From NCBI GenBank assembly GCA_964397305.1, contig CAYNIP010000022.1, forward strand, positions 6,626-70,625: a stretch of DNA of 64,000 nucleotides, given 5' to 3'. Positions within the stretch are counted from its first letter, which is position 1, and every line of letters begins with the position of its first letter. This document shows positions 8,225 through 17,441 of this stretch, piece after piece. The DNA comes from JAAUTY01 sp964397305 (lineage in GTDB: Bacteria > Cyanobacteriota > Cyanobacteriia > Cyanobacteriales > Spirulinaceae). The translations under genes and the position numbers were made by a program. The notes below the pieces were generated by a model, which was given only the letters and a program-made list of their open reading frames with translations, did no database searches and was not told the origin of the DNA.

Positions 8225-11200
8225 TTAATGGCTTGCATTAGGAGCCGCCACATCCAGAGGATAGCAGTTAGAGACTCGGTGTGCTTCCTCGGAGGCCGTG
8301 GGTATCAAGCGGCCGTCGGGCAAGCGCTGCCAACCATCGGCTTCGACACTGGGAGGGGTGGCGGGAACGGCGGCGGCTTCGCGCTCGAGTTCGCCGTCGT
8401 CGAGGTCAGTCCAGGGGGTCACGACGGCTGAGCCGGGCACTTCATCGGGGCCGGGGGCGATGCCGCCGGAGCCAGTTACTTGGAAGGAACTGGGGTCTGT
8501 GCCGTCGGGATCAGTGGTGTTGCTGACGTAGCAGCCTTCGACGGGCGGTGCTTCGGGGAATTGGGTGGGCAGGGGAATGTCGGGCTGAACACTTGCGCCT
8601 TCGATGGTCACGCTGCCGTCGATGCCGAGGGCGGAGCTGGCGGTGAAGTCGCTCTCGTCGGTGCGGCGATCGCGGAACTGCCGAAAACCAAACACGCCCT
8701 GAGCCCGCGCGTAGATCGTGCCGCCTTCGCCTTCGTAGGCGTTGGCCACGATGTCGCTGTTTTCGGGCAGCACAGCCCAAATAAAGCCACCTGCTTCCAT
8801 CCTGATGTTGCCGCCGTTGCTTGCCCCAAAGGCTTCGGCGGAGATTTCGCTGTTGTGGCGTAGGTTGATGTCGCGGGCGACGCGCAGGTTGATGTTGCCG
8901 CCTTCGCTGGCGGAGGTGGTGGCGCGCAGGCTGCCTTGGTTGTTGAGAAAAATGGAACCAGCATTCACTTCCAGGTCGCCGGAACGACCGCTGCCGCTAC
9001 CGCTGACGGTGACAGTTCCGCCATTTTCAGCGGCGAGGCGACCGGTGTTGATGATGATGCCACGCGCGTCGCCTGCGCCGCGACTGTCGAAGTAAAGTCC
9101 GCTGGCAAAGTTGCCGTTGGTGCCGTCAATCTCAATCGCGTCGGCGTTCACGGAGAGAATGCCGCCGCGCCCCTGGTTTGAGGTACTGGCAGAAATTTGC
9201 CCGCCATTCCGCACGCGCAATTGCCCGGCGTTGATGCTCAGTTGCCCGGCATCGCCTGCGCCGCGACTATCGAAGTAGAGTCCGCTGGCAAAGTCGCCGT
9301 TAGTGCCGTCAATCTCAATCGCGTCGGCGTTCACGGAGAGAATGCCGCCGCGTCCAGTTCCTGAGGTGGTTGCAATAATTTGCCCACCATCGCTGACCAT
9401 AAGACGGTTTGTGTCAATCTGAATTTCTCCTGCATTACCAGATCCGGTAGTACTTCCTAGTATCTGTCCGCCGTTCTGAAGTGCAAGATATGGAGTTGAT
9501 AGAGTTAACTGACCTGCATTCCCCGATCCTCGTGAATCGAAGCTGATAGACGATCTGTGCTCTGTTGCGCTCGATAGAGCAACTGAACTGCGAGCATTAA
9601 TATGAATATCTCCGGCTGCTCCTTTTCCATCTGTCAAGGCTCCAATACCAGCACCATCTCTGATCGAGAGATCGTAGGCTTCAATCCTTAAATCTCCAGC
9701 GTTACCATACCCCAAGGTATTTGTGAAAAGCCCACTAGCTGCCAAGTTTCCTTTAAGATCGCGTATCCGAGAAGATCGCCCCGTTAACTCCAGAATCCCT
9801 GTAACATTCACCTGAAGTGAACCGCCGTTACCTAGGCCAGAGGTGGATGTTTGAACCTGCGAACCCCCAAGGATACTTAAATTGGTGGCATCGATAGACA
9901 GATTGCCCGCCCGCCCAGAACTTGGCGAATATGCTGATGTTCCGATAATAGAGCCTTGGTTTGCGACTAAGTTAAGGGCATTGATGCTAATATGACCAGC
10001 ATCACCCTGACCAGATGTACTGCTGGCAATAAAACCAAGATTGTTAATAGTTAACCTTTGACTTGCATTAATAAATATGTTGCCAGCACGACCAGTGCCA
10101 AAAGTACCAGCAACAATTTGTGCTCCATCCAAAACTTCTAAGTGATCGGTATTAATGGCTAAATCACCGGCCCTACCAAAACTCCCAGGTCGAGCATCAG
10201 ATCTTATTTGCGTAGGACCATTAGTTCCAATACCAGAGAGAACTAAGTTCTGAGATGAAATTGTGATGTTACCAGCATTACCAATACCTGAGGTTTCGGC
10301 AGAGAGAATGGCTCCACCTCCTAAACTAAATCTATTTGAGAAAATCTCTATGTTGCCAGCGTCGCCAGTATCAGCCGTTTTACTGAACAGCGCGCTCCTC
10401 TCACCAAGGTTCGACTCGCCATAGATCTCAATGCTTTCTAAAGCATTGATCCGAATCAAACCACCCCTACCAGAACCGAACGTGCCAGAAGCTACTTGCC
10501 CCCCATCTCTAATTACAAATTCACTAGTGTTGATGATAAGCTCTCCGGAGTTTCCAGTCGCCCCAGGGGTAACTTGGTCGGTTCTTATATTACTAAAGAA
10601 AAGCTCACCGTCAGAGGCTCCACCCACTTCTATTCTGTCCTTTGCATTAATGATTACAGCTCCTGAATTGCCCGATGCACGACTGACTGAAGCAAGTCTA
10701 CCTCCATTCGTTATACTCAGATAATCAACATTAACGGTTAAGTCACCAGCGTTTCCAGCTCCAGATTGTGAATTGCTAAAGATGGCACTTGGAGTTGTTT
10801 CTGATAGGTCGGTGCCATTTATGCTGAAAATCCTAGTTTCAACTGAAATATTCCCTGCATTCGAATCGCCAAAAGTAGCTGTGCCTACGAGTGCTCCATT
10901 GTTGACTGATATAGTATCTCCTTGAAGGCTTAGGTCACCACTTGTAGATGTAGTATTGCCGTGAGTCTCAGTTAGAATACTATTGTTAATAAACAAGCCT
11001 GCACCTGTATCGAGACTAATCGAACCACTGAGCAACCCTCGTGATGTTACAATTCCATTGATTCTTGTATCCTCTTGAGCAAGAATCTTAATATTGCCAC
11101 CGTTTCCAAAGTAATTACCAGAAAATGCAAGTGCTGATGCTGCAAGGTTGCCATTCACGCGGACTGAGCTACGAGAATCTAAAACTATTTCACCGCCTTG

Positions 11201-12574
11201 GAAAGCATCTCCAGTCACGATAGCTGAACCGGGAAAAACAGCAGGGAGTGTTGGATTGACCTCAATATCACCACTCAAGCTATAATTTGGTTCGTATTGA
11301 TTGGTTAACAGAACATCTCCTTTTTGATTACTGGTAAAGTCGTTAAAGAAAATTGTACCAACCCTGATAGTTGCACTGCTGGGTATAGTTGTCGTACCGG
11401 AAGGAGCAAAAAATGTCCCAGTGCCTTCTAGTGTCGGACCAACGGTCAATAAGGGATTGACACCAGCACGGATGTCAACTGTTGGTTCAATCTTTCCATT
11501 GATAGAAAAAACACTACCGTCTGACAGCGGTACTGCTTCTACCAGTGCATAAGTAGGATCTGCGCCCGTAATCCAGATATATTGTGGGATTGTTACTGCG
11601 CCACCAGCTAAGATATGTAATGATGCCCCTCTGTAGGCAGAAATTAAGACATCGCCGCTAGCACGAATAATCGGATCGTAAGGACTATGCAAATCCCCCA
11701 ACTCGCCGTCCAATTGTTCCACCCGAAAACTACCGCCGCTCCAGTAGTGAGCATCGCCACCTACTGCATTGCTGCTGCGTAGCACCAGATCGCCACCAGC
11801 ATAGAAGCCGCTGTCAGGATGATTGAGCGCAAAAATATCAACTTGTGCGTTACCTTGCACCAACAAATTACCGCCTGCTGCGGCAACAAACGGAGCGGTT
11901 TCCGTATCGCGAATTCGTAGTGTTTCTAAGGCTTCTAAAGTTAAATGACCGCCCGCTTGCAAGTGTCCCTGAAGCTCGAGATGGCCTGCTTGCAGCGTCA
12001 GGTCGCCGCCTGTCACCAGAGTTCCTTGACTGGCAATGCTGGCCTGATTTGCTGTCCCGTACTGCAAACCCGGCGTTACATTCACCGTCAGTAATGGTGA
12101 GGGTGCTTCTGGATTTGTTGCGCTGAATTCTAGGCCATTCTCAAACACCCAGCGATCGGCTGTCGAAGCGAAAAACGAGCCCGCAATATCCAAGCGAGCA
12201 TTCGGCCCGAAGAGAATGCCGTTAGGATTGAGCAAGAAGAGATTGGCGCCGCCATCCACGCCTAACGTGCCGAGAATATTGGAGGGATTGCCCCCAGTGA
12301 CACGGCTAAAAATGTTGGCGATACTGTCAGGATTGGCGAAATAGACCCGCTGGAGAGCGCTAACGTTAAAGTCTTGGAAACTGTGGAAAAGGTTGGAGCC
12401 GCGCAGGGCGCCGCCTTGGATTAAGTCAGCGGGCAAGCCATGGACGGTAGCGTTGGAGATAACTTGGCTGCTCTCTGCGCCGAGGGTGGCGTCTGGGATG
12501 AGCTGGGCGATCGCCCCCTCCGGACTCGACCCCACCGCGATCGCCCCCAACGCCAGCCACCAGTAACGCTCCAT
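8225..12574 (-). CDS. filamentous-haemagglutinin-type exoprotein (TpsA) of a two-partner secretion system
   Basis: A large secreted adhesin of about 1449 residues. The signal peptide ALGAIAVGSSPEGAIAQ is followed by the TPS/haemagglutination domain with NLFHSFQDFNV and LLNPNGILFGPNARLDIAGS, the segments TpsB recognises. The rest is a long beta-helix of short repeats such as GNAGDLTVN and GGQIxASTSGxGxGG. A 61-residue unit is duplicated (DNA copies from 9071 and 9254). The C-terminus has a VEGCYVSN segment. GGAG abuts the ATG at 12583 and is 9 bases from the next ATG, so the start at 12574 (MERYWW) is preferred. About 9.4-11.7 kb is clearly more AT-rich than both ends of the gene, which suggests a mosaic. 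The likely exporter is at 60020-62155. Confidence 0.9.
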   Translation of the reverse strand: MERYWWLALGAIAVGSSPEGAIAQLIPDATLGAESSQVISNATVHGLPADLIQGGALRGSNLFHSFQDFNVSALQRVYFANPDSIANIFSRVTGGNPSNILGTLGVDGGANLFLLNPNGILFGPNARLDIAGSFFASTADRWVFENGLEFSATNPEAPSPLLTVNVTPGLQYGTANQASIASQGTLVTGGDLTLQAGHLELQGHLQAGGHLTLEALETLRIRDTETAPFVAAAGGNLLVQGNAQVDIFALNHPDSGFYAGGDLVLRSSNAVGGDAHYWSGGSFRVEQLDGELGDLHSPYDPIIRASGDVLISAYRGASLHILAGGAVTIPQYIWITGADPTYALVEAVPLSDGSVFSINGKIEPTVDIRAGVNPLLTVGPTLEGTGTFFAPSGTTTIPSSATIRVGTIFFNDFTSNQKGDVLLTNQYEPNYSLSGDIEVNPTLPAVFPGSAIVTGDAFQGGEIVLDSRSSVRVNGNLAASALAFSGNYFGNGGNIKILAQEDTRINGIVTSRGLLSGSISLDTGAGLFINNSILTETHGNTTSTSGDLSLQGDTISVNNGALVGTATFGDSNAGNISVETRIFSINGTDLSETTPSAIFSNSQSGAGNAGDLTVNVDYLSITNGGRLASVSRASGNSGAVIINAKDRIEVGGASDGELFFSNIRTDQVTPGATGNSGELIINTSEFVIRDGGQVASGTFGSGRGGLIRINALESIEIYGESNLGERSALFSKTADTGDAGNIEIFSNRFSLGGGAILSAETSGIGNAGNITISSQNLVLSGIGTNGPTQIRSDARPGSFGRAGDLAINTDHLEVLDGAQIVAGTFGTGRAGNIFINASQRLTINNLGFIASSTSGQGDAGHISINALNLVANQGSIIGTSAYSPSSGRAGNLSIDATNLSILGGSQVQTSTSGLGNGGSLQVNVTGILELTGRSSRIRDLKGNLAASGLFTNTLGYGNAGDLRIEAYDLSIRDGAGIGALTDGKGAAGDIHINARSSVALSSATEHRSSISFDSRGSGNAGQLTLSTPYLALQNGGQILGSTTGSGNAGEIQIDTNRLMVSDGGQIIATTSGTGRGGILSVNADAIEIDGTNGDFASGLYFDSRGAGDAGQLSINAGQLRVRNGGQISASTSNQGRGGILSVNADAIEIDGTNGNFASGLYFDSRGAGDARGIIINTGRLAAENGGTVTVSGSGSGRSGDLEVNAGSIFLNNQGSLRATTSASEGGNINLRVARDINLRHNSEISAEAFGASNGGNIRMEAGGFIWAVLPENSDIVANAYEGEGGTIYARAQGVFGFRQFRDRRTDESDFTASSALGIDGSVTIEGASVQPDIPLPTQFPEAPPVEGCYVSNTTDPDGTDPSSFQVTGSGGIAPGPDEVPGSAVVTPWTDLDDGELEREAAAVPATPPSVEADGWQRLPDGRLIPTASEEAHRVSNCYPLDVAAPNASH
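9071..9352 (-). repeat. 183-bp tandem repeat inside tpsA
   Basis: Two near-identical segments starting at 9071 and 9254 (period 183 bases, 61 codons) encode ILSVNADAIEIDGTNG and SGLYFDSRGAGDA in the adhesin shaft. Only scattered base changes separate the roughly 100-base conserved cores, which suggests recent unequal exchange. Confidence 0.8.
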
Positions 12575-12687
12575 CCGCTTCATCTCCAGAATAACAGCCA
12601 GTCAAGCGCCCAGCCCAGCTAGGGCTCTTCAAAGTCTCGCTGTAAGATGGGGCAATTTACGCAGTCGCGCCAAAATTGTCACATAAC

Positions 12688-12715
12688 GTTACAAACCGGT
12701 GCAGTGTCAGATAAT
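12688..12715 (+). promoter_or_regulatory. candidate sigma70-type promoter of the dual-protease gene
   Basis: The 284-base interval between the divergent adhesin and protease genes contains GTTACA (12688-12693), a 16-base spacer and GATAAT (12710-12715). The palindrome TAACGTTA overlaps the -35 side. The predicted leader is about 140 bases. No transcript evidence is available. Confidence 0.4.
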
Positions 12716-12858
12716 TTTCTCTGCTCTGCATAAAACTTCTGCATCCCTAACGAGATAACCTCAGAAGCGCTCAAGGGACATTGCCGCTAAGGGTAAGCGC
12801 GCATTAAATTCGGCCTGTCCAGTTGCTTCTGAACTCAGACTTCTTACCAGGAGAATCC

Positions 12859-15800
12859 ATGAAACCTTCCGAGCAAAACACTCCATCGCGAGCGCCGCTG
12901 CCTGCCACGCCGCAGACCTTCATTTTGGAACCTATTCTCACGCCGAGCGGCATTATTGATGCAGGGGATGATGGGGTTGATTTGGCGATCGCCGATCTCG
13001 AGATCGACTTTGAAAATATCGATTTAGCTGAAGCCGCTCCCGAAGCAACCGATGCAGTTAGCGATCTACCGGACGACCTGCAAGAGCTGCCCTGGCTCGA
13101 GCAAGCGAGCACAACACCGACGCAAGCTAGCGATCTGTTTGACTCAGGTGTCTTCACCGTCGGCGAGTCGGGCGAGGTCGAATTTGACTTCCTCTTCGAC
13201 GGTGGTAAATACAAGGGCGAACTTGGCGTCTTCAGCCTCGAAGGGATGGAGCAATTTGAACCCGGTTCTGAAGACTTCATTCAGGAAGCAGCTCGCCGCG
13301 CTCTATCCGGCTCTGAGGACGGTCATGTTGTTATCTCCGATCGCTATGAAGGCGCCAAGTTTAGCGGCGATCTGGGCGAGCCTAAAGACTGGAATACGGG
13401 CGAATATTGGGAAGATAAGCCAGCTTTTACCATGCGTCCGGGCGATCGCTTTGGCTTGATCTTCGTCCCGAATGGCAGTATGGAGCAAGTTTGGGAAAAC
13501 CCTAACATTGGCGGTAGCAAAGCGCCCCTATTCTCCATGTCCACCGCGAATCCAGATGATTTCTTCCACATGGGTCAGATTGCCGATGTGACGGGTGAAG
13601 GTCACACCTTTGTCTTGGAAGATATGCGAATCAGTGCTGGCTCTGACGGTGACTATAACGACTTTGTATTCCAGGTGCGCGGTGCAACTTCCGATAGCAC
13701 GAGTCTTGAGGAGCTGGCAGCTAACCACCACTGGAATGGTTCGGAAATCGGTCAGGAAATCCTCGACTATACCGACCAGAGTATCGCTGAATACGAAGCG
13801 CTGATCGAGCAACAAACGGAGCAAATGTTGGCTGACATTGACGCCGCGATCGAGGAATTATTACCAGACGGATCGGCGGCGGATGTTGAGGCAGTTCCGG
13901 AGGCAGAAGTTGAGGCGGCTTTAGAAGCAGAGGTACAAAGTCTGACTGACGAGTTGACTGCAACAGACGATCGCCTGATCGACGACCTCGAACCAACAAT
14001 CGCTGACGCCGATGCAACCTTCGCAACTCTCTCAGATCGTGCGATCGAAGCCTTGGAGCAAACCCTCGCGCAGCCTAGCGAAGCGGAACCGGACGCGATC
14101 GCCACTCTCGCCAAAACCTACCAATTTGCTCCCGAAGATCAGCCGGTCATTGGCATTCTCGATACTGACTTCACGGCTGATAATCCTGACATTAATACCG
14201 ACAATCTGACGGTTGGCAACGACTTCATTGAAGGCGACAGCGATCCGTTTGTCGCTCCGAGCACTGCCAAGAGCCACGGCACGACGATTCTAGAAACCAT
14301 TGCCGCGATTCAAGACAACGATCTCGGTCAGGATGGCATCAACGACGACGTGCGGCTCTGGCTGGCGCGCAGCACGGGCTCGGGTCGCTGGGCGGAAGCG
14401 CTGGTGGACTTTGTGGAGGCAGCGAAGCAGTCGGGGCAGCCGAATGCGATCGCCAATCTCAGCTTCGATCTCACGCAGATTGACAGTGAGGGCAATGTCA
14501 GCACTCGCCTAGATCTGACGGCGAACGAGCGCGCGGCGCTGGAGTATGCCCGCGCCAATAATGTGCTGGTTGTCGCGGCGGCTGGCAACAATAATGGCGC
14601 AATGTCGGCGCTGGGTCAGGCTTCAAGCGAGTTCGAGAATTTGATTACTGTGGGTGCGGCTGAGGGGGGCGATCGCGCCGACTACTCCAGCTACGGCGAG
14701 GGGCTTGATCTGTTGGCTCCGGGCCAAGCAGCAACCGGCGAATCAGGCAGCTCGATCGCGGCTGCCAAGGTGTCAGGAATTGCCTCGCTGGCCTGGGCGG
14801 CGAATCCAGAGTTGAGTGCCGCAGAAATTGCTGAAATCCTGACAGCAACAGCGACGGATCTGGATGCACCGGGCTGGGATGCGACGACGGGCATGGGTCT
14901 GGTCAATCTGGCGGCAGCGGTGACGGCGGCGAAGGCGGCGACACCGACAGGTTTACCGTCGGAGGCAACGATCCCGCCACCCAGTTTCAGTCCGCCTGAA
15001 TCGTCGGCGAGCGAGCGGGCAACGTTCTGGCCGAGCCGTTTCAAGCCGGTGCAGCAGCGACTGCGCGATGCGATGAATCGGGCGAAGCAGCGCGCGGCAG
15101 CAGCAGTTCGCCAGAGGCTCAGCGCGGCAACAAGCCGTTTGGCGAGTGCAGGTCGCAAACGGGTTGGCAATTTTGTCAGTCGCGTTCGCAACACGTTCAG
15201 TTCAGCAACGAATGTTGTTCGTCAAGGTATCCGCCGCGTGACCGCACCAATCACGAATGCATTCAAGCGTTCCGCGCAGAAATTCCCCTTTGTTTACAAG
15301 CTCAAGAACAATGTTTCTGGCTTAGTCAACAGGCTGAAAGATGCCTTCAATAAGCTGATTGGGCAACATCAAGATGCTAAGGATGAGGAAGTGCAGAATA
15401 ATGGCTTCCATGCCACTAGCTTCAGTGGTTGGGTCGGTCCTGGGATCGGAGTTGCTCTTCGGAATAGTCCAAACCACGATGATAAGAGTGGTCTAGCAGA
15501 GCCATATCGCAAGACGCTGTACTTTGATGGTTGGATGTATGGTGGTGTTGTGAGCGATCTCTGGACGAATCAGCCGGATGCTCTCTGGTATCGCTACTGG
15601 CGCGATGGCAAAGCCTACTGGGTTCCCAGTGCTTATATCTACGGCTATCCTAGCCCGCGCCCGCCGCTGTTGCCACCTTCTAATCCAACTCCGCCGCCAC
15701 CGCCACCGCCGCCAACCGAGCCTGGTTATGTCAACAGTAATATTGGTAGTGTGTCGCTGAATTTTCGCTCCGGAGCTTATGTTGGCGCAACAATTATTGG

Positions 15801-16365
15801 TCGCCTGGGAATCGGTACCAAAGTGGAAATTTTGGAGAAAGTGACAGGCGGTCTCTATCAACCGGGCAATCGCAATGATTGGTACAAGGTGAAGGTTGGC
15901 TCGAAGACGGGTTATGTTGCGGCTTACTTCATTACTAAGGGTAATCCTCCAGCAACGAGTTCCTGGCAGAATCCTTTACCTGGATATCCAGTGACAAGTG
16001 GATATGGCTGGCGTCGCGATCCGGCAACTGGCCAACAGAAGTTTCACTATGGAATCGATATTGGTGCGCCTTACGGCACGCCTATCAAAGCGGCGAAGAG
16101 TGGCACCATCATCAAGGCTGGTTGGGATACGACAGGCTATGGCAATCTCGTTATCATCCAGCACGATGATGGTACGCGCAGCTACTACGCACATATGTCG
16201 GGTTTCTCTGTTGGTGTTAATCAGCGCGTGAGTGCTGGTCAACGGATTGGATCTGTGGGTAGCACAGGTTATTCCACTGGCAACCATCTGCACTTTGAAA
16301 TTCGCGTTGCTCCTTACCGCTGGCAAACAGATAACCGCAATCCAAGGAATTATGTCAACTTCTAG
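12859..16365 (+). CDS. DUF4114 - subtilisin (S8) - SH3 - M23 endopeptidase multidomain protein
   Basis: An 1168-residue protein with two complete protease domains. Order: a DUF4114-like domain (about 95-280, with SDGDYNDFVFQV at 262-273); an acidic Glu/Ala-rich linker (300-425); an S8 subtilase (about 425-690) with Asp435, His473, oxyanion Asn577 and Ser632 (GSSIAAAK); a strongly basic helical segment (about 721-838); an SH3-like segment (850-935) and a Pro stretch; an SH3b domain (956-1030); and an M23/LytM domain with HxxxD at 1063-1067, His1112 and HLH at 1143-1145. The ATG at 12859 is preceded by AGGAGA at 8 bases. No classical signal peptide is seen, so export may be non-Sec or the protein may act inside. 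The predicted activity is on proteins and on peptidoglycan cross-links. It is divergent from the TpsA adhesin. Confidence 0.9.
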   Translation: MKPSEQNTPSRAPLPATPQTFILEPILTPSGIIDAGDDGVDLAIADLEIDFENIDLAEAAPEATDAVSDLPDDLQELPWLEQASTTPTQASDLFDSGVFTVGESGEVEFDFLFDGGKYKGELGVFSLEGMEQFEPGSEDFIQEAARRALSGSEDGHVVISDRYEGAKFSGDLGEPKDWNTGEYWEDKPAFTMRPGDRFGLIFVPNGSMEQVWENPNIGGSKAPLFSMSTANPDDFFHMGQIADVTGEGHTFVLEDMRISAGSDGDYNDFVFQVRGATSDSTSLEELAANHHWNGSEIGQEILDYTDQSIAEYEALIEQQTEQMLADIDAAIEELLPDGSAADVEAVPEAEVEAALEAEVQSLTDELTATDDRLIDDLEPTIADADATFATLSDRAIEALEQTLAQPSEAEPDAIATLAKTYQFAPEDQPVIGILDTDFTADNPDINTDNLTVGNDFIEGDSDPFVAPSTAKSHGTTILETIAAIQDNDLGQDGINDDVRLWLARSTGSGRWAEALVDFVEAAKQSGQPNAIANLSFDLTQIDSEGNVSTRLDLTANERAALEYARANNVLVVAAAGNNNGAMSALGQASSEFENLITVGAAEGGDRADYSSYGEGLDLLAPGQAATGESGSSIAAAKVSGIASLAWAANPELSAAEIAEILTATATDLDAPGWDATTGMGLVNLAAAVTAAKAATPTGLPSEATIPPPSFSPPESSASERATFWPSRFKPVQQRLRDAMNRAKQRAAAAVRQRLSAATSRLASAGRKRVGNFVSRVRNTFSSATNVVRQGIRRVTAPITNAFKRSAQKFPFVYKLKNNVSGLVNRLKDAFNKLIGQHQDAKDEEVQNNGFHATSFSGWVGPGIGVALRNSPNHDDKSGLAEPYRKTLYFDGWMYGGVVSDLWTNQPDALWYRYWRDGKAYWVPSAYIYGYPSPRPPLLPPSNPTPPPPPPPPTEPGYVNSNIGSVSLNFRSGAYVGATIIGRLGIGTKVEILEKVTGGLYQPGNRNDWYKVKVGSKTGYVAAYFITKGNPPATSSWQNPLPGYPVTSGYGWRRDPATGQQKFHYGIDIGAPYGTPIKAAKSGTIIKAGWDTTGYGNLVIIQHDDGTRSYYAHMSGFSVGVNQRVSAGQRIGSVGSTGYSTGNHLHFEIRVAPYRWQTDNRNPRNYVNF

Positions 16366-16474
16366 TTGACTTTTACTAAAGCTGTCTACATGGCTTTTCA
16401 AGCTTAGATACTCTGGCTACCAGCGATCGCCCTCACCCGGCGATCGCTTCTCTGCATCCTTTAACCGAAACGAC

Positions 16475-17110
16475 TCACAGCTCGCTCGGATCGATCCCCA
16501 GCTCCCTGAGCTTGGCAAAAGCGCGATCGCGTTCCTCCGCAAACTCACTAGGGTCTTTGAACGGTTCGCCATCCGGGTAAAACACCGCCAACCCATCCTC
16601 AAACAATTCAAAACGAATCTGCAAGATTGGCGAAATCCAAGGCAAGTGCAAAGGCGTAACCAAGCGGCAATCCTGCTCGCGGCTCTCCCGCACAAAGCCC
16701 CAAAAATTTTGACTGTCGGGATCGTAGAAATACATCTCCAAAACCCCATACTTAGCATAGAAAATCTGCTTCGTCGCGATCTCCTTGTGCGTATTGCTCG
16801 GGGACAAAATTTCAAACACAACTTGGGGCGCAATGTCGTCCTCTTCCCACTGCTTGTAGCTACCGCGATCGCCATCTGGGCGACCCAGCACCACCATGGC
16901 GTCGGGTGCTTGGCAGGGAGCGGGGGGGTCCGTGACTTGGATGGGATACCACAACAAATCCCCGGCCACAAACGCGACTTGCTCCTTGAGCAACCGCCGC
17001 AAATTAGTGACAAGCCTGACGATCCAGCGGTACTGCACTGTGTTGTCCGCCATCGGCTTACCGTCAGAATCAGGGTAGAGATTTTGGGAGGCTGGATAGT
17101 GATAAACCAT
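16475..17110 (-). CDS. Uma2 family endonuclease (DUF820), copy 2 of the long pair
   Basis: A 211-residue Uma2 protein, identical to the product of 7193-7870 except for two missing heptad units near the C-terminus. The DNA match covers the coding part and at least 35 bases upstream, then continues beyond the inserted element at 17149-17288. It has the same EILSPSNTHKE motif and the GGAGG ribosome binding site. The same-strand arrangement 9.28 kb from copy 1 makes the pair a large direct repeat around the adhesin and dual-protease genes. Its function is unproven; it is a putative PD-(D/E)xK nuclease. Confidence 0.85.
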   Translation of the reverse strand: MVYHYPASQNLYPDSDGKPMADNTVQYRWIVRLVTNLRRLLKEQVAFVAGDLLWYPIQVTDPPAPCQAPDAMVVLGRPDGDRGSYKQWEEDDIAPQVVFEILSPSNTHKEIATKQIFYAKYGVLEMYFYDPDSQNFWGFVRESREQDCRLVTPLHLPWISPILQIRFELFEDGLAVFYPDGEPFKDPSEFAEERDRAFAKLRELGIDPSEL

Positions 17111-17148
17111 GAGTCCCAGGAGGATTCGTAGCTTTAATTTTACCGCAG

Positions 17149-17288
17149 GGGGTGCATCCCAACTTTGGCATGACCGTTGCCCTCATCCCCCGGCCCCTTC
17201 TCCCAGGGCGGGAGAAGGGGAGTTAGAAGTCCCTCTCCCAGCTTGGGAGAGGGATTTAGAGTGAGGGCTGCCAATTTGGGATGCTCCC
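17149..17288. mobile_element. 140-bp MITE-like element with 7-bp target duplication
   Basis: The left end GGTGCATCCCAACTTTGGCA and the right end TGCCAATTTGGGATGCTCCC are imperfect terminal inverted repeats of about 20 bases. The interior contains the palindromes CCCTCTCCCAGCTTGGGAG and CCTTCTCCCAGGGCGGGAGA, shared with other repeats here. ACCGCAG flanks it on both sides (17142-17148 and 17289-17295). The paralogous region at 7902-7908 has a single ACCGCAG and no element. The element encodes nothing, so it would need a transposase in trans. Confidence 0.85.
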
Positions 17289-17441
17289 ACCGCAGTTGCA
17301 AGGAGCGCGATCGCCCCAGAAGTGTCCTTGATGGATCGACACAACCCTGTGTTAGGCCGTCAAGTGTTGCCTCCTTTCCCTCAGACCAGCGATCGCCCCC
17401 CGCTAAACTAAAAACAGTGACCCGCCGCCCCTTTTTCCCTC

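Noticed and set aside
17149..17288. a coding gene or tRNA inside the element
   Set aside because: Only short frames and palindromes are present; the TIRs and target duplication explain it.
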